Positions 1 through 6,233 of a stretch of DNA of 12,752 nt are shown here, piece after piece (within the stretch, counting starts at the first letter, position 1; each line of letters opens with the position of its first letter). The position numbers and the translations under genes were made by a program. Under the pieces are notes generated by a model that made no database searches, was not told where the DNA came from, and saw only the letters and a list, made by a program, of their open reading frames with translations. Source of the DNA: RGIG4608 sp045631445 (GTDB lineage: Bacteria; Bacillota; Clostridia; Oscillospirales; CAG-272). The stretch lies in assembly GCA_045631445.1 (NCBI GenBank), contig JAZQUS010000111.1, positions 1 through 12,752 on the forward strand. Direction: 5' to 3'.

Positions 1-172
1 TTCTGTCAGCCAGTGAGTTGTTATCAGGTCTTGTCTTCCTAAGACCGCTTGGCCCTCCGACTTGAGAAAATCGTTATGTAATGTTTGATTTCAATCAAAC
101 ATTACGATTTGCGCGAAATCTATTTAAAAAAACGATTAAAAAGTTTTGGGAAGTCGGATCGTAGCCATGTCG
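1..172 (+). repeat. Family B repeat, tandem copy 1 (truncated)
   Basis: First unit of a direct tandem duplication with a period of about 172 bases; the second unit starts at 173. Bases 1-63 form a leader with a possible hairpin (GGTCTT pairing with AAGACC) and are nearly repeated at 173-236. Bases 79-104 form a perfect hairpin, TAATGTTTGATT, a TC loop and AATCAAACATTA, enclosed by AAATCG/CGATTT. This copy stops matching after GTTTTGGG near 150. The sequence AAGTCGG (151-157) pairs with CCGACTT just before the core (57-63). No protein is encoded. The left edge may continue outside the window. Confidence 0.75.
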
Positions 173-397
173 TTCTGTGAGCCAAGGAGTTGTTATCAGG
201 TCTTGTCTTCCTAAGACCGCTTGGCCTCCGACTTACAGTGAGAAAATCGTTATGTAATGTTTGATTTCAATCAAACAATACGATTTGCGCGGATTAAATT
301 AACACCCACGATTAAAAAGTTTTGGGGTTATAGGGGGATTTTTCAAAATCCCCCTAAATATTTTCTCAACTATCTTCTCCCCGCTAAATCCCAATTT
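173..397 (+). repeat. Family B repeat, tandem copy 2 (full length)
   Basis: This copy repeats the leader and then carries a 159-base core (239-397) that is present in inverted orientation at 12509-12670. The core has two hairpins: one at 255-280 (12-base arms, TC loop, one mismatch) and one at 331-356 (TAGGGGGATTTT, TC, AAAATCCCCCTA, perfect). It ends in AAATCCCAATTTG (386-398), the edge motif also found beside family A repeats. A 77-codon reading frame crosses it from 257, but it follows the repeat, lacks a clear ribosome binding site and is unlikely to be translated. It looks like a non-coding, MITE-like or REP-like element; no transposase is nearby. Confidence 0.8.
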
Positions 398-520
398 GCA
401 AAACCTTACATATATTATATCACACGCGCGTATAAATGTAAAGTCGAAAGCGGTAAAAATGATAAAAATTCATCCTCCAAAAATTTTTGAAAAAATTTTT
501 AAAAAAATTCAAAAAAACTA
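398..520. other. AT-rich gene-free spacer
   Basis: Runs of A and T around 476-520, including several AAAAATTTTT blocks, lead into the perR promoter. I see no gene, no clear terminator and no conserved RNA here. The A-tracts could act as an UP-element-like or curved region for the promoter that follows; that is inference only. Confidence 0.4.
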
Positions 521-548
521 TTGACAAATAAAAAATTTATGTTATAAT
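521..548 (+). promoter_or_regulatory. Promoter of perR-rubrerythrin operon
   Basis: A perfect -35 box TTGACA (521-526) and a perfect -10 box TATAAT (543-548) lie 16 bases apart, preceded by A/T tracts. It is the only strong promoter upstream of perR and the following rubrerythrin gene. Confidence 0.85.
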
Positions 549-557
549 ACAATCAGT

Positions 558-576
558 AATAGTAATCATTACTATT
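558..576. promoter_or_regulatory. Fur/PerR-family operator (PerR box)
   Basis: AATAGTAATCATTACTATT is a perfect 9-1-9 inverted repeat centred on position 567. Its inner part has the 7-1-7 form typical of boxes bound by Fur, Zur and PerR proteins. It lies just downstream of the -10 box, over or beside the expected transcription start, where a bound repressor would block initiation. The next gene encodes a PerR-like protein, so autoregulation is the simplest reading. The G/C at the sixth position of each half departs from the all-A/T Bacillus PerR box, so Fur or Zur specificity is not excluded. Confidence 0.8.
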
Positions 577-619
577 TAGCAACAAAAAATTGCTTGATGA
601 TTACGGAAAGGAGAAATCA

Positions 620-988
620 ATGAGATACTCACACCAGAGAGAACTAATTCTCGAGGCAGTGAAAAGTGTCAAAACGCATCCAACGGCTGACATGGTTTAC
701 GATAGTTTACACACCGAAAACCCCAATCTCAGTCTTGGTACGGTTTATCGCAATCTTGCAGTACTCGCAATGAGCGGTGACATTACACCAATTTACACGG
801 GTGACAACAAGGTTCACTACGATGGAGACACCGATCCTCATTGTCATTTCGTTTGCAAGGGTTGCAACAAAATTATTGACGTTTTTATTGCTCCCCAAAT
901 TCCTAACGAGGTTCTTTCACATAAGGAATTTACCGTTGAGGATGAAAAAACTATTTTTTACGGACGCTGCAGGGAATGCGCGGTTTAA
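620..988 (+). CDS. perR: PerR-like Fur-family peroxide-responsive repressor
   Basis: A 122-residue Fur-family repressor, short but near the family's usual length. The start at ATG 620 is chosen because AAAGGAG lies 7 bases upstream; an in-frame TTG at 590 has no such site. The N-terminal half is a winged helix, with HPTADMVYDSL (20-30) and the recognition-helix signature SLGTVYRNL (38-46). The dimerisation half holds DGDTDPHCHF, giving candidate regulatory-metal ligands His20, Asp68 or Asp70, His74, His76 and Asp87, and two CxxC pairs (Cys79/82 and Cys117/120) for the structural zinc. PerR proteins of this type lose DNA binding when peroxide oxidises a metal-site histidine, which derepresses oxidative-stress genes. 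The rubrerythrin gene 47 bases downstream and the perfect operator upstream support PerR over Fur or Zur. It is the first gene of an operon with that rubrerythrin. Confidence 0.85.
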   Translation: MRYSHQRELILEAVKSVKTHPTADMVYDSLHTENPNLSLGTVYRNLAVLAMSGDITPIYTGDNKVHYDGDTDPHCHFVCKGCNKIIDVFIAPQIPNEVLSHKEFTVEDEKTIFYGRCRECAV

Positions 989-1035
989 TTCCCTGAAAAA
1001 ATTATATTATTTCAAATTAAAAGGAGATTTTTATT

Positions 1036-1584
1036 ATGTCTAAATTTGTATGTTCAGTTTGTGGTTATGTTCACGAGGGAGATGCTGCTCCCGAAAAGTG
1101 CCCTGTTTGTAGAGTTCCTGCTTCCAAGTTCAACGAAGTTAAGGAAGATGAAAGAGTATGGGCTGCAGAGCACGTTCTTGGTGTAGCTAAGGGCGCTCCC
1201 GAAGATATTATTGCAGGTCTTCGTTACAACTTCGAAGGCGAATGCACAGAAGTTGGTATGTATCTTGCTATGGCAAGAGTTGCTCATAGAGAAGGTTATC
1301 CCGAAATCGGTCTTTACTGGGAAAAGGCAGCTTGGGAAGAAGCAGAGCATGCTGCAAAGTTTGCAGAGCTTCTTGGTGAAATGCTTTCTGACTCCACAAA
1401 GAAGAATCTCGAAATGAGAATTGAAGCTGAAAACGGTGCTACAAACGGTAAGTTCGATCTCGCTAAGAGAGCTAAAGAGCTTAACCTTGACGCTATTCAC
1501 GATACAGTTCACGAAATGGCTCGCGACGAAGCTCGTCATGGCAAGGCTTTCGAAGGTCTTTACAACAGATACTTCAAGAACTAA
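1036..1584 (+). CDS. Reverse rubrerythrin (rubredoxin domain first)
   Basis: A 182-residue non-haem iron peroxidase, preceded by AAAAGGAGA. Residues 1-35 are a rubredoxin-like iron site (Cys6, Cys9, Cys22, Cys25). The remainder is a ferritin-like four-helix diiron domain with EGECTE (Glu69), EEAEH (Glu102, His105), EAENG (Glu132) and DEARH (Glu165, His168). Classical rubrerythrins carry the rubredoxin at the C terminus; here it is at the N terminus, as in the clostridial reverse rubrerythrins, which reduce H2O2 and O2 to water with electrons from NADH via a rubredoxin oxidoreductase. It probably works in the cytoplasm. It follows perR with no intervening promoter, so it should be in the PerR regulon. 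Its sequence is almost repeated as the C-terminal half of the protein at 1884-3089. Confidence 0.92.
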   Translation: MSKFVCSVCGYVHEGDAAPEKCPVCRVPASKFNEVKEDERVWAAEHVLGVAKGAPEDIIAGLRYNFEGECTEVGMYLAMARVAHREGYPEIGLYWEKAAWEEAEHAAKFAELLGEMLSDSTKKNLEMRIEAENGATNGKFDLAKRAKELNLDAIHDTVHEMARDEARHGKAFEGLYNRYFKN

Positions 1585-1601
1585 TTTGATAACTAAATAT
1601 T

Positions 1602-1630
1602 CAAAGGGTGGGACTTCCTGCCCTTTGTTT
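1602..1630 (+). terminator. Weak intrinsic terminator after rubrerythrin
   Basis: CAAAGGG (1602-1608) pairs with CCCTTTG (1621-1627) across a 12-base loop and is followed by a short T run. The stem is modest and the T-tract short, so some readthrough towards the fusion gene at 1884 is plausible. Confidence 0.55.
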
Positions 1631-1650
1631 GCAAGTTGGGATTTCTCTTT

Positions 1651-1842
1651 GCCTTCCCCAGCGGGGAAGGTGGCACCGTTAGGTGACGGATGAGGAGAAC
1701 ACGGTTTGTGCAAACAATCGTCTTTCTCATCCGCATAAAGTTGTACTAACGCAAAAAAAACAAAGAGAGCCGTTAGTATAAACCAAACGGTGCTCTCCTC
1801 ATCCACCATCAAAGATGGTCCCCCTTCTCCGCTGGAGAAGGC
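1651..1842. repeat. Family A palindromic intergenic repeat, copy 1
   Basis: A roughly 192-base imperfect palindrome. The left arm starts GCCTTCCCCAGCGGGGAAGG and continues through GACGGATGAGGAGAACAC. The right arm, read on the other strand, starts GCCTTCTCCAGCGGAGAAGG and continues through GGTGGATGAGGAGAGCAC. Each arm begins with its own small hairpin. The centre contains AATCGTCTTTCTC, also present in copy 2 (9202-9465). On the left the element is bordered by CAAGTTGGGATTT (1632-1644), the shared edge motif. The unit is non-coding; the form is that of a MITE-like or REP-like mobile repeat. It separates the two rubrerythrin genes. Confidence 0.85.
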
Positions 1843-1883
1843 TATCTAACAATACACAAAATAAATCACACAAGAGGAAAATT

Positions 1884-3089
1884 ATGAACACAAAAGCACT
1901 TTACAACCTTACATACGGCGTGTATCTTATGTCCGCGAAGGATGGCGGCAAGGACAACGCGTGCATTATTAATACAGCAGTTCAGGTGGCAAACAATCCC
2001 ACAAGAATTTCAGTTGCGGCAATTAAGGGCAACCTCACACACGATATGATTGTGAAAACAGGCAAGCTCAATCTTTCCGCATTGTCAGTTGATGCGCCTT
2101 TCTCTCTTTTCGAGCATTTTGGTATGAAATCCGGTAGGGACGTGGATAAATTCGAAACATTTACTGACGTTGCAAGAAGTGAAAACGGACTTTTGTATCT
2201 CACAAAGTATGCAACCGCTTTTCTTTCTTTGAACGTTGTTGAATCCCACGACCTCGGCAGCCACACTCTCTTTATTGGTGAGCTTGTGGATGCGGAAGTT
2301 CTTGAAAAGACAGAAAATTGCACCTACGGTTACTATCAGACAGTTATCAAGGCAAGTGCGACAAAGCCCGTGGCAAAGACAGGCTGGAGATGTACAGTTT
2401 GCAACCACGTTTATGAGGGTGAAAACCTTCCCGACGACTACATTTGCCCCATTTGTAAGCACGGCAAAGAGGATTTCGAGAAAATCGGTGGTGAAGCTAC
2501 ACCCAAGATTGAAGAAGTTAAGCCCGAAGTTAAGACAAGCGGCTCAAAGAAATTTGTTTGCTCCGTTTGTGGCTACGTTCACGAGGGTGATTCCGCGCCC
2601 GACCAGTGCCCTGTTTGTAAGGTTCCTTCCGACAAATTCACCGAAGTAAAGGGTGAGAGAACTTGGGCGGCAGAGCACGTTTTAGGTGTTGCTCAAGGTG
2701 CTCCTGAAGATGTTATCGCGGCTCTTCGCTACAATTTTGAGGGTGAATGCACTGAGGTTGGCATGTATCTCGCAATGGCAAGAGTTGCTCACCGCGAGGG
2801 CTACCCCGAAATAGGTCTTTACTGGGAAAAGGCAGCTGTCGAAGAAGCCGAGCATGCGGCTAAATTTGCCGAGCTTCTTGGTGAAATGCTTTCTGATTCC
2901 ACAAAGAAGAATCTTGAAATGAGAATTGAAGCCGAAAACGGCGCTACAAACGGTAAATTCGAGCTTGCTAAGAGAGCTAAAGAGCTCAACCTCGACGCAA
3001 TACATGACACCGTGCATGAGATGGCACGCGACGAGGCGCGCCATGGTAAAGCATTTGAGGGTCTTTACAACAGATTCTTTACTAAATAA
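1884..3089 (+). CDS. Flavin reductase-rubredoxin-rubredoxin-rubrerythrin fusion
   Basis: A 401-residue protein of four modules. Residues 1-157 are a flavin reductase-like FMN domain of the type in high-molecular-weight rubredoxin (Hrb). Residues 167-201 are a rubredoxin (Cys170, Cys173, Cys188, Cys191). A charged linker (202-221) leads to a second rubredoxin-like site (Cys226, Cys229, Cys242, Cys245). Residues 258-398 are a ferritin-like diiron domain with Glu288, Glu321/His324, Glu351 and Glu384/His387. From residue 222 on it is nearly identical to the rubrerythrin at 1036-1584. The start at ATG 1884 follows AAGAGGAAA; an in-frame extension upstream lies in the repeat and lacks a site. Known family roles imply NAD(P)H to FMN to rubredoxin to diiron centre to H2O2 or O2, so this should be a self-contained NAD(P)H peroxidase; that is inference. 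I see no good promoter of its own, so it may depend on readthrough from the PerR-controlled operon or on a promoter within the repeat. Confidence 0.88.
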   Translation: MNTKALYNLTYGVYLMSAKDGGKDNACIINTAVQVANNPTRISVAAIKGNLTHDMIVKTGKLNLSALSVDAPFSLFEHFGMKSGRDVDKFETFTDVARSENGLLYLTKYATAFLSLNVVESHDLGSHTLFIGELVDAEVLEKTENCTYGYYQTVIKASATKPVAKTGWRCTVCNHVYEGENLPDDYICPICKHGKEDFEKIGGEATPKIEEVKPEVKTSGSKKFVCSVCGYVHEGDSAPDQCPVCKVPSDKFTEVKGERTWAAEHVLGVAQGAPEDVIAALRYNFEGECTEVGMYLAMARVAHREGYPEIGLYWEKAAVEEAEHAAKFAELLGEMLSDSTKKNLEMRIEAENGATNGKFELAKRAKELNLDAIHDTVHEMARDEARHGKAFEGLYNRFFTK

Positions 3090-3101
3090 TTAGATTGATA
3101 G

Positions 3102-3213
3102 AACTTTTTCATACATCCTTTTCGATTGGTGAGAACCAATCACTCCTTTAAAATTCTCTCAAAAAGAGAGAGCAACCGCCTGGGGGCTTCATGCCCCTGG
3201 CGGTTGCTTTTTT
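3102..3213 (+). repeat. Family C structured 3' element, copy 1
   Basis: It begins 12 bases after the fusion gene and shares its layout with 6234-6346: CTTTTTCATACATCCTTTT, a hairpin (GATTGG/CCAATC), the block ACTCCTT, a second small hairpin (CTCTC/GAGAG), then a strong GC-rich terminator. Between the copies the first hairpin changes on both arms (TTTGGTT/AACCAAA in copy 2), so pairing is kept while sequence is not. It could be a conserved 3' untranslated module or a small RNA. Read on the other strand, it shows AAAGGAG and then AAAGGATGTATGAAAAAG, like a very short ORF start, but I favour the forward reading because the terminator has its T-tract on that strand. Confidence 0.6.
3171..3213 (+). 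terminator. Strong intrinsic terminator after fusion gene
   Basis: AGCAACCGCC, one unpaired T and GGGG pair with CCCC, one T and GGCGGTTGCT, followed by a run of T to 3213. It ends transcription of the oxidative-stress block. Confidence 0.9.
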
Positions 3214-3242
3214 GAATGTTTCTATCCTTAAATTAGTTTAAC

Positions 3243-3271
3243 TTGACATTTTTTATATCTTGTGATATTAT
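3243..3271 (+). promoter_or_regulatory. Promoter of ketopantoate-reductase-family gene
   Basis: TTGACA (3243-3248) and TATTAT (3266-3271) with 17-base spacing. It lies about 30 bases after the preceding terminator, so the next gene is an independent transcription unit. Confidence 0.8.
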
Positions 3272-3305
3272 TAGACAGGAATTTATTCAGAAACGAGGTA
3301 ACAAA

Positions 3306-4322
3306 ATGAAAAGATATGCTATTTACGGCGCGGGGTCTCTTGGAACAGTGCTTGGCGCGTACATTACAAAAAACGGCGGCAAAATTGACCTTATAAACCG
3401 AAACAAGGCTCACGTTGAGGCGCTTTGCACAAACGGTGCAATCATAAACGGAACAGTTGATATGACAGTTCCGGTATCCGCGTTCACACCCGACGAAATG
3501 ACCGGCAAATACGATATAATTCTTCTTTTGACAAAGCAGCTTTTGAACAAAGAGGTTGTAACTCTCCTAAAAGACCATCTCGAAGATGATGGCGTTATCG
3601 TTACTCTTCAAAACGGACTTCCCGAGCCCGGGATTGCAGAAATTATCGGTTCAAACCGCACAATGGGTTGTGTTGTTGAATGGGGCGCAGCTTTAACTGC
3701 ACCTGGTGTTTGCACACTCACAAGTGAGGTTGACGGCCTTTCATTCCACATGGGAAAAATGGACGGAATTACGGACGAAAAATTTAACGAGGTTAAGTCA
3801 CTTCTTGAATTGATGTGCCCTGTTCACGAGGAAAGCAATTTGATTGGTGCGCGTTGGTCAAAGCTTCTCATAAATGCAACGTTTTCAGGTCTTGGCACAG
3901 TTGTTGGTGGCGTATTCGGTGATGTATCCGAAAACAAGGCTGCTCGCAAGATTGCTATTCGTTGCATGAAGGAATGTATTGACGTAGGACACGCTGCGGG
4001 CGTGGAATTTGCTCCTGTACAGGGTAAAAATATCGTTGCATTGTTCTACTACAAGGGCGCAATCAAACGAGCAATCGCAACATTGTTGATTCCCATTGCT
4101 ATGAAAAAGCACCGCAACATTGAACCCTCAATGCTCCAAGATCTTAAAAAAGGTAAGGCATGCGAAATTGATGCAATCAATGGTGTTGTTTGTGAATGGG
4201 GTAGAAAATGTGGTGTAAAAACACCATTCAACGATAAAATTGTTGAAATCATTAGAAAATGCGAAAGCGGAGAGCTTTCTCCCAAGGCGGATAATATTAA
4301 ATTTTTTGACGATTTGATTTGA
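3306..4322 (+). CDS. 2-dehydropantoate 2-reductase family oxidoreductase (PanE/ApbA-like)
   Basis: A 338-residue cytoplasmic NAD(P)H-dependent dehydrogenase. The start ATG 3306 follows GAGGT; the frame opens earlier at a TTG that overlaps the -35 box, so it cannot be the start. The N-terminal Rossmann fold has GAGSLG (8-13). TKQ (Lys77) and LQNGL (Asn103) are family signatures. The C-terminal helical domain has WSKLLIN with Lys186 and Asn190, the usual catalytic lysine region, and SMLQDL with CEIDAING (Ser275, Glu287). PanE reduces ketopantoate to pantoate in pantothenate and coenzyme A synthesis. No other pan gene is here, and at 338 residues it is longer than typical PanE proteins of about 300, so it may act on another 2-oxo acid. 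It has its own promoter and terminator. Confidence 0.85.
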   Translation: MKRYAIYGAGSLGTVLGAYITKNGGKIDLINRNKAHVEALCTNGAIINGTVDMTVPVSAFTPDEMTGKYDIILLLTKQLLNKEVVTLLKDHLEDDGVIVTLQNGLPEPGIAEIIGSNRTMGCVVEWGAALTAPGVCTLTSEVDGLSFHMGKMDGITDEKFNEVKSLLELMCPVHEESNLIGARWSKLLINATFSGLGTVVGGVFGDVSENKAARKIAIRCMKECIDVGHAAGVEFAPVQGKNIVALFYYKGAIKRAIATLLIPIAMKKHRNIEPSMLQDLKKGKACEIDAINGVVCEWGRKCGVKTPFNDKIVEIIRKCESGELSPKADNIKFFDDLI

Positions 4323-4330
4323 TCAAATCA

Positions 4331-4360
4331 AAATGGCAGGAATTTTTTCCTGCCATTTTT
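4331..4360 (+). terminator. Intrinsic terminator after PanE-like gene
   Basis: AAATGGCAGGAA (4331-4342) pairs perfectly with TTCCTGCCATTT (4347-4358) around a 4-base T loop, followed by further T. The A-run on the left makes it potentially bidirectional. Confidence 0.9.
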
Positions 4361-4373
4361 CGATGTTGTTCTA

Positions 4374-4402
4374 TTGCAAATTTAAGGTAACTATGATATA
4401 AT
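4374..4402 (+). promoter_or_regulatory. Promoter of MATE transporter gene
   Basis: TTGCAA (4374-4379) and TATAAT (4397-4402), 17 bases apart, with TGA just before the -10 box giving an extended -10. It lies 31 bases upstream of the MATE start codon, so the leader is very short. Confidence 0.8.
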
Positions 4403-4417
4403 AAGTCATCACTTATT
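4400..4417. promoter_or_regulatory. Inverted repeat over the start of MATE transcription
   Basis: AATAAGT CATC ACTTATT is a perfect 7-4-7 inverted repeat that overlaps the end of the -10 box and the likely start site. This is where a dimeric repressor, for example of MarR or TetR type, would act. No such regulator gene is in the window. A hairpin at the 5' end of the mRNA is the alternative. Confidence 0.45.
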
Positions 4418-4432
4418 TTGTTCGAGGAAAAA

Positions 4433-5827
4433 ATGAAATTCAAAAATCTGATTAATAGTTACATCGGTGACAGGTCGTTTTACAAGCGTACGCTTGCTAT
4501 TGCCATTCCGATGATTATTCAAAACACCGTTACCAATCTTGTCAATTTGCTTGACAACCTTATGGTTGGTTCGCTTGGAACAGAGCAAATGTCGGGTGTT
4601 GCGATTGTAAATATGTTTATTTTCGTATTCAATCTTGCCATTTTCGGTGCTATTTCGGGTGCGGGTATATTCACCGCGCAATTCAACGGCAGAGGGGATA
4701 TTGACGGTGTCCGTCACACACTTCGCGCTAAACTGGTCATTTCGTCGTTGATTGGTGTTCTTGGAGTGGTCATTATCGGCGGATTTGGACACGGATTAAT
4801 CTCAACCTTCCTTCACGAAGGAACGGAAGGAAATCTTGAACTCACTCTTGCTTCGGGTGAGCAATATCTTGCGTTTATCATTATCGGTCTTATCCCCTTT
4901 GCGCTTTCACAGGTATATGCGTCAACCTTGCGCGAAACGGGTGAAACTGTTATTCCTATGATTGCGTCCGTGGCTTCAATTGGAACTAACTTTGTCTTCA
5001 ACGCGCTTCTCATTTTTGGACTTTTAGGATTTCCCAAGCTAGGAGTGGTTGGTGCGGCAATTGCAACGTCATTATCAAGATTTGTGGAGCTTGCAATACT
5101 TGTTATTTACACGCACTCACACAAAAAGAAGTTCCCATTTGCAATTAGGGTATATCGCAATTTCAAAATTCCCGCTCCCTTGATTAAACAAATCGCTATG
5201 AAGGGTGCGCCAATTCTTGCAAACGAGCTATTTTGGTCCCTCTCAATCACAATATCCAATCAATGCTATTCCACTCGCGGTCTTGACGTAGTGGCGGCAA
5301 TGAATATTTCATTCACGCTTCAAAATCTTTTGAGTGTAGCATATTTTGCCCTCTCATCGTCAATTGCAATCATCGTTGGCAATTTACTTGGTGCAGGCAA
5401 GCTTGAGGAAGCCAAAAGCGAGGATAGGAAGCTTCTCGCGTTTGCAATGTTTGTTGGCGTAATTATGATGGGACTCCAGTTTTCCGTTTCAAACGTCTTC
5501 CCCCTCCTTTACGAAACAACCTCGGGGGTTAGAGAACTTTCGGGCTACATTTTAAGATGCTTTGCTCTTACAATGCCCGCCGCTGCTCTCGCTACCTCTA
5601 CGTATTACACCATTCGTTCAGGCGGAAGAGTATTCGTAACAATGCTATTTGATAGTGTGTATGCTTGGGTAATAGTCATGCCCGTTGTATTCATACTCGC
5701 GTATTTCACTTCAATTCCCTTCACAACCCTTCTTCCAATCGTACTCGTTGTGGAAAATTTGAAGCTCGTTCCAGGACTTATCCTCGTTCACAAGGGCATT
5801 TGGGTAAGACAGCTTAATGTAAATTAA
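4433..5827 (+). CDS. MATE family efflux transporter
   Basis: A 464-residue polytopic membrane protein of about twelve membrane-spanning segments arranged as two similar halves, the usual size of MATE (multidrug and toxic compound extrusion) transporters. The first half opens with AIPMIIQNTVTNLVNLLDN and LMVGSLGTEQMSGVAI, with Asp41 in the position typical of the family's first helix. MATE proteins export cationic drugs or metabolites using a Na+ or H+ gradient; the substrate cannot be read from sequence. ATG 4433 is chosen because AGGAAAAA precedes it; a TTG at 4418 in the same frame overlaps the operator-like repeat and has no ribosome binding site. I see no terminator after it, and the next promoter starts 16 bases past the stop codon. 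Confidence 0.9.
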   Translation: MKFKNLINSYIGDRSFYKRTLAIAIPMIIQNTVTNLVNLLDNLMVGSLGTEQMSGVAIVNMFIFVFNLAIFGAISGAGIFTAQFNGRGDIDGVRHTLRAKLVISSLIGVLGVVIIGGFGHGLISTFLHEGTEGNLELTLASGEQYLAFIIIGLIPFALSQVYASTLRETGETVIPMIASVASIGTNFVFNALLIFGLLGFPKLGVVGAAIATSLSRFVELAILVIYTHSHKKKFPFAIRVYRNFKIPAPLIKQIAMKGAPILANELFWSLSITISNQCYSTRGLDVVAAMNISFTLQNLLSVAYFALSSSIAIIVGNLLGAGKLEEAKSEDRKLLAFAMFVGVIMMGLQFSVSNVFPLLYETTSGVRELSGYILRCFALTMPAAALATSTYYTIRSGGRVFVTMLFDSVYAWVIVMPVVFILAYFTSIPFTTLLPIVLVVENLKLVPGLILVHKGIWVRQLNVN

Positions 5828-5843
5828 TATTTTGTCCGCACTA

Positions 5844-5872
5844 TTGACAAATACAAAAATCAGGTATATAAT
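5844..5872 (+). promoter_or_regulatory. Promoter of PepSY protein gene
   Basis: Perfect TTGACA (5844-5849) and TATAAT (5867-5872) with the optimal 17-base spacing. The following gene also has a strong GGGAGG ribosome binding site, so high expression is expected. Confidence 0.88.
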
Positions 5873-5901
5873 TAATTAACAAACACATTTGGGAGGCAAC
5901 T

Positions 5902-6219
5902 ATGAAAAGAAGAAAAAATAAAATTAGTGCTAAAACTACGATATTAGCTATTGCTTTGGTGTGTGTTATTTGTCTTGTGGCTGTAATCGTGCTCACTTGC
6001 AACAACGGTGTAATCACTTCTGACGAAGCTTTTGAGGTAGTGTTAAATGATTTGGGTATAACTGAGCAAGATGCGGGTACTCCACATATTCACGAGGGTA
6101 CTTATGAAAATCAACCTTGCTATAACGTTTACGTAACCGTGAACGGTGAATCCTTGTCCTATGTTGTTTCAACTACCGGTGAAATTTTGCATAAGGGTGA
6201 GGGAGAGCACAGTCATTAA
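5902..6219 (+). CDS. Small membrane-anchored PepSY-like protein
   Basis: A 105-residue protein. A basic start (MKRRKNK) is followed by one hydrophobic segment (about residues 13-33) ending near Cys33, so it is probably anchored with its C-terminal part outside the membrane. Residues 38-97 fit a single PepSY-like repeat: ITSDEAFEVVLNDLGI, then YNVYVTVNGESLSYVVSTTGEIL. PepSY domains are found in inhibitor-like propeptides and secreted or membrane proteins of unclear role. The tail is rich in His and Glu (GEGEHSH), and the middle has HIHEG, which could bind metal; that is inference. Transcription is from its own strong promoter and stops at the family C terminator. Confidence 0.75.
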   Translation: MKRRKNKISAKTTILAIALVCVICLVAVIVLTCNNGVITSDEAFEVVLNDLGITEQDAGTPHIHEGTYENQPCYNVYVTVNGESLSYVVSTTGEILHKGEGEHSH

Positions 6220-6233
6220 TATATTCGACTATT

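Noticed and set aside
173..240. tRNA-Arg(CCT)-like look of GTCTTCCTAAGAC in the family B leader
   Set aside because: TTCCTAA resembles an anticodon loop, but the stem is not five paired bases, and there is no T-arm (GTTCGA) or acceptor stem.
257..490. 77-codon forward ORF
   Set aside because: It runs through the repeat hairpins and AT-rich spacer, has no ribosome binding site and has low-complexity content.
971..1000. Terminator between perR and rubrerythrin (AGGGAAT/ATTCCCT)
   Set aside because: The hairpin starts inside perR and is followed by A, not T, so it would not end transcription on this strand.
1054..1812. 252-codon reverse-strand ORF
   Set aside because: It is antisense to the well-supported rubrerythrin gene and runs into the family A repeat; no ribosome binding site or recognisable domain.
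1651..1842. CRISPR or tandem repeat array
   Set aside because: The repeated units are inverted arms of one palindrome, not evenly spaced direct repeats with spacers.
3060..3160. Reverse-strand leader peptide (ATGAAAAAGTTC...) in family C copy 1
   Set aside because: It has an SD-like block, but the ORF is about 15 codons, is antisense to the rubrerythrin end and is not conserved as peptide in copy 2.
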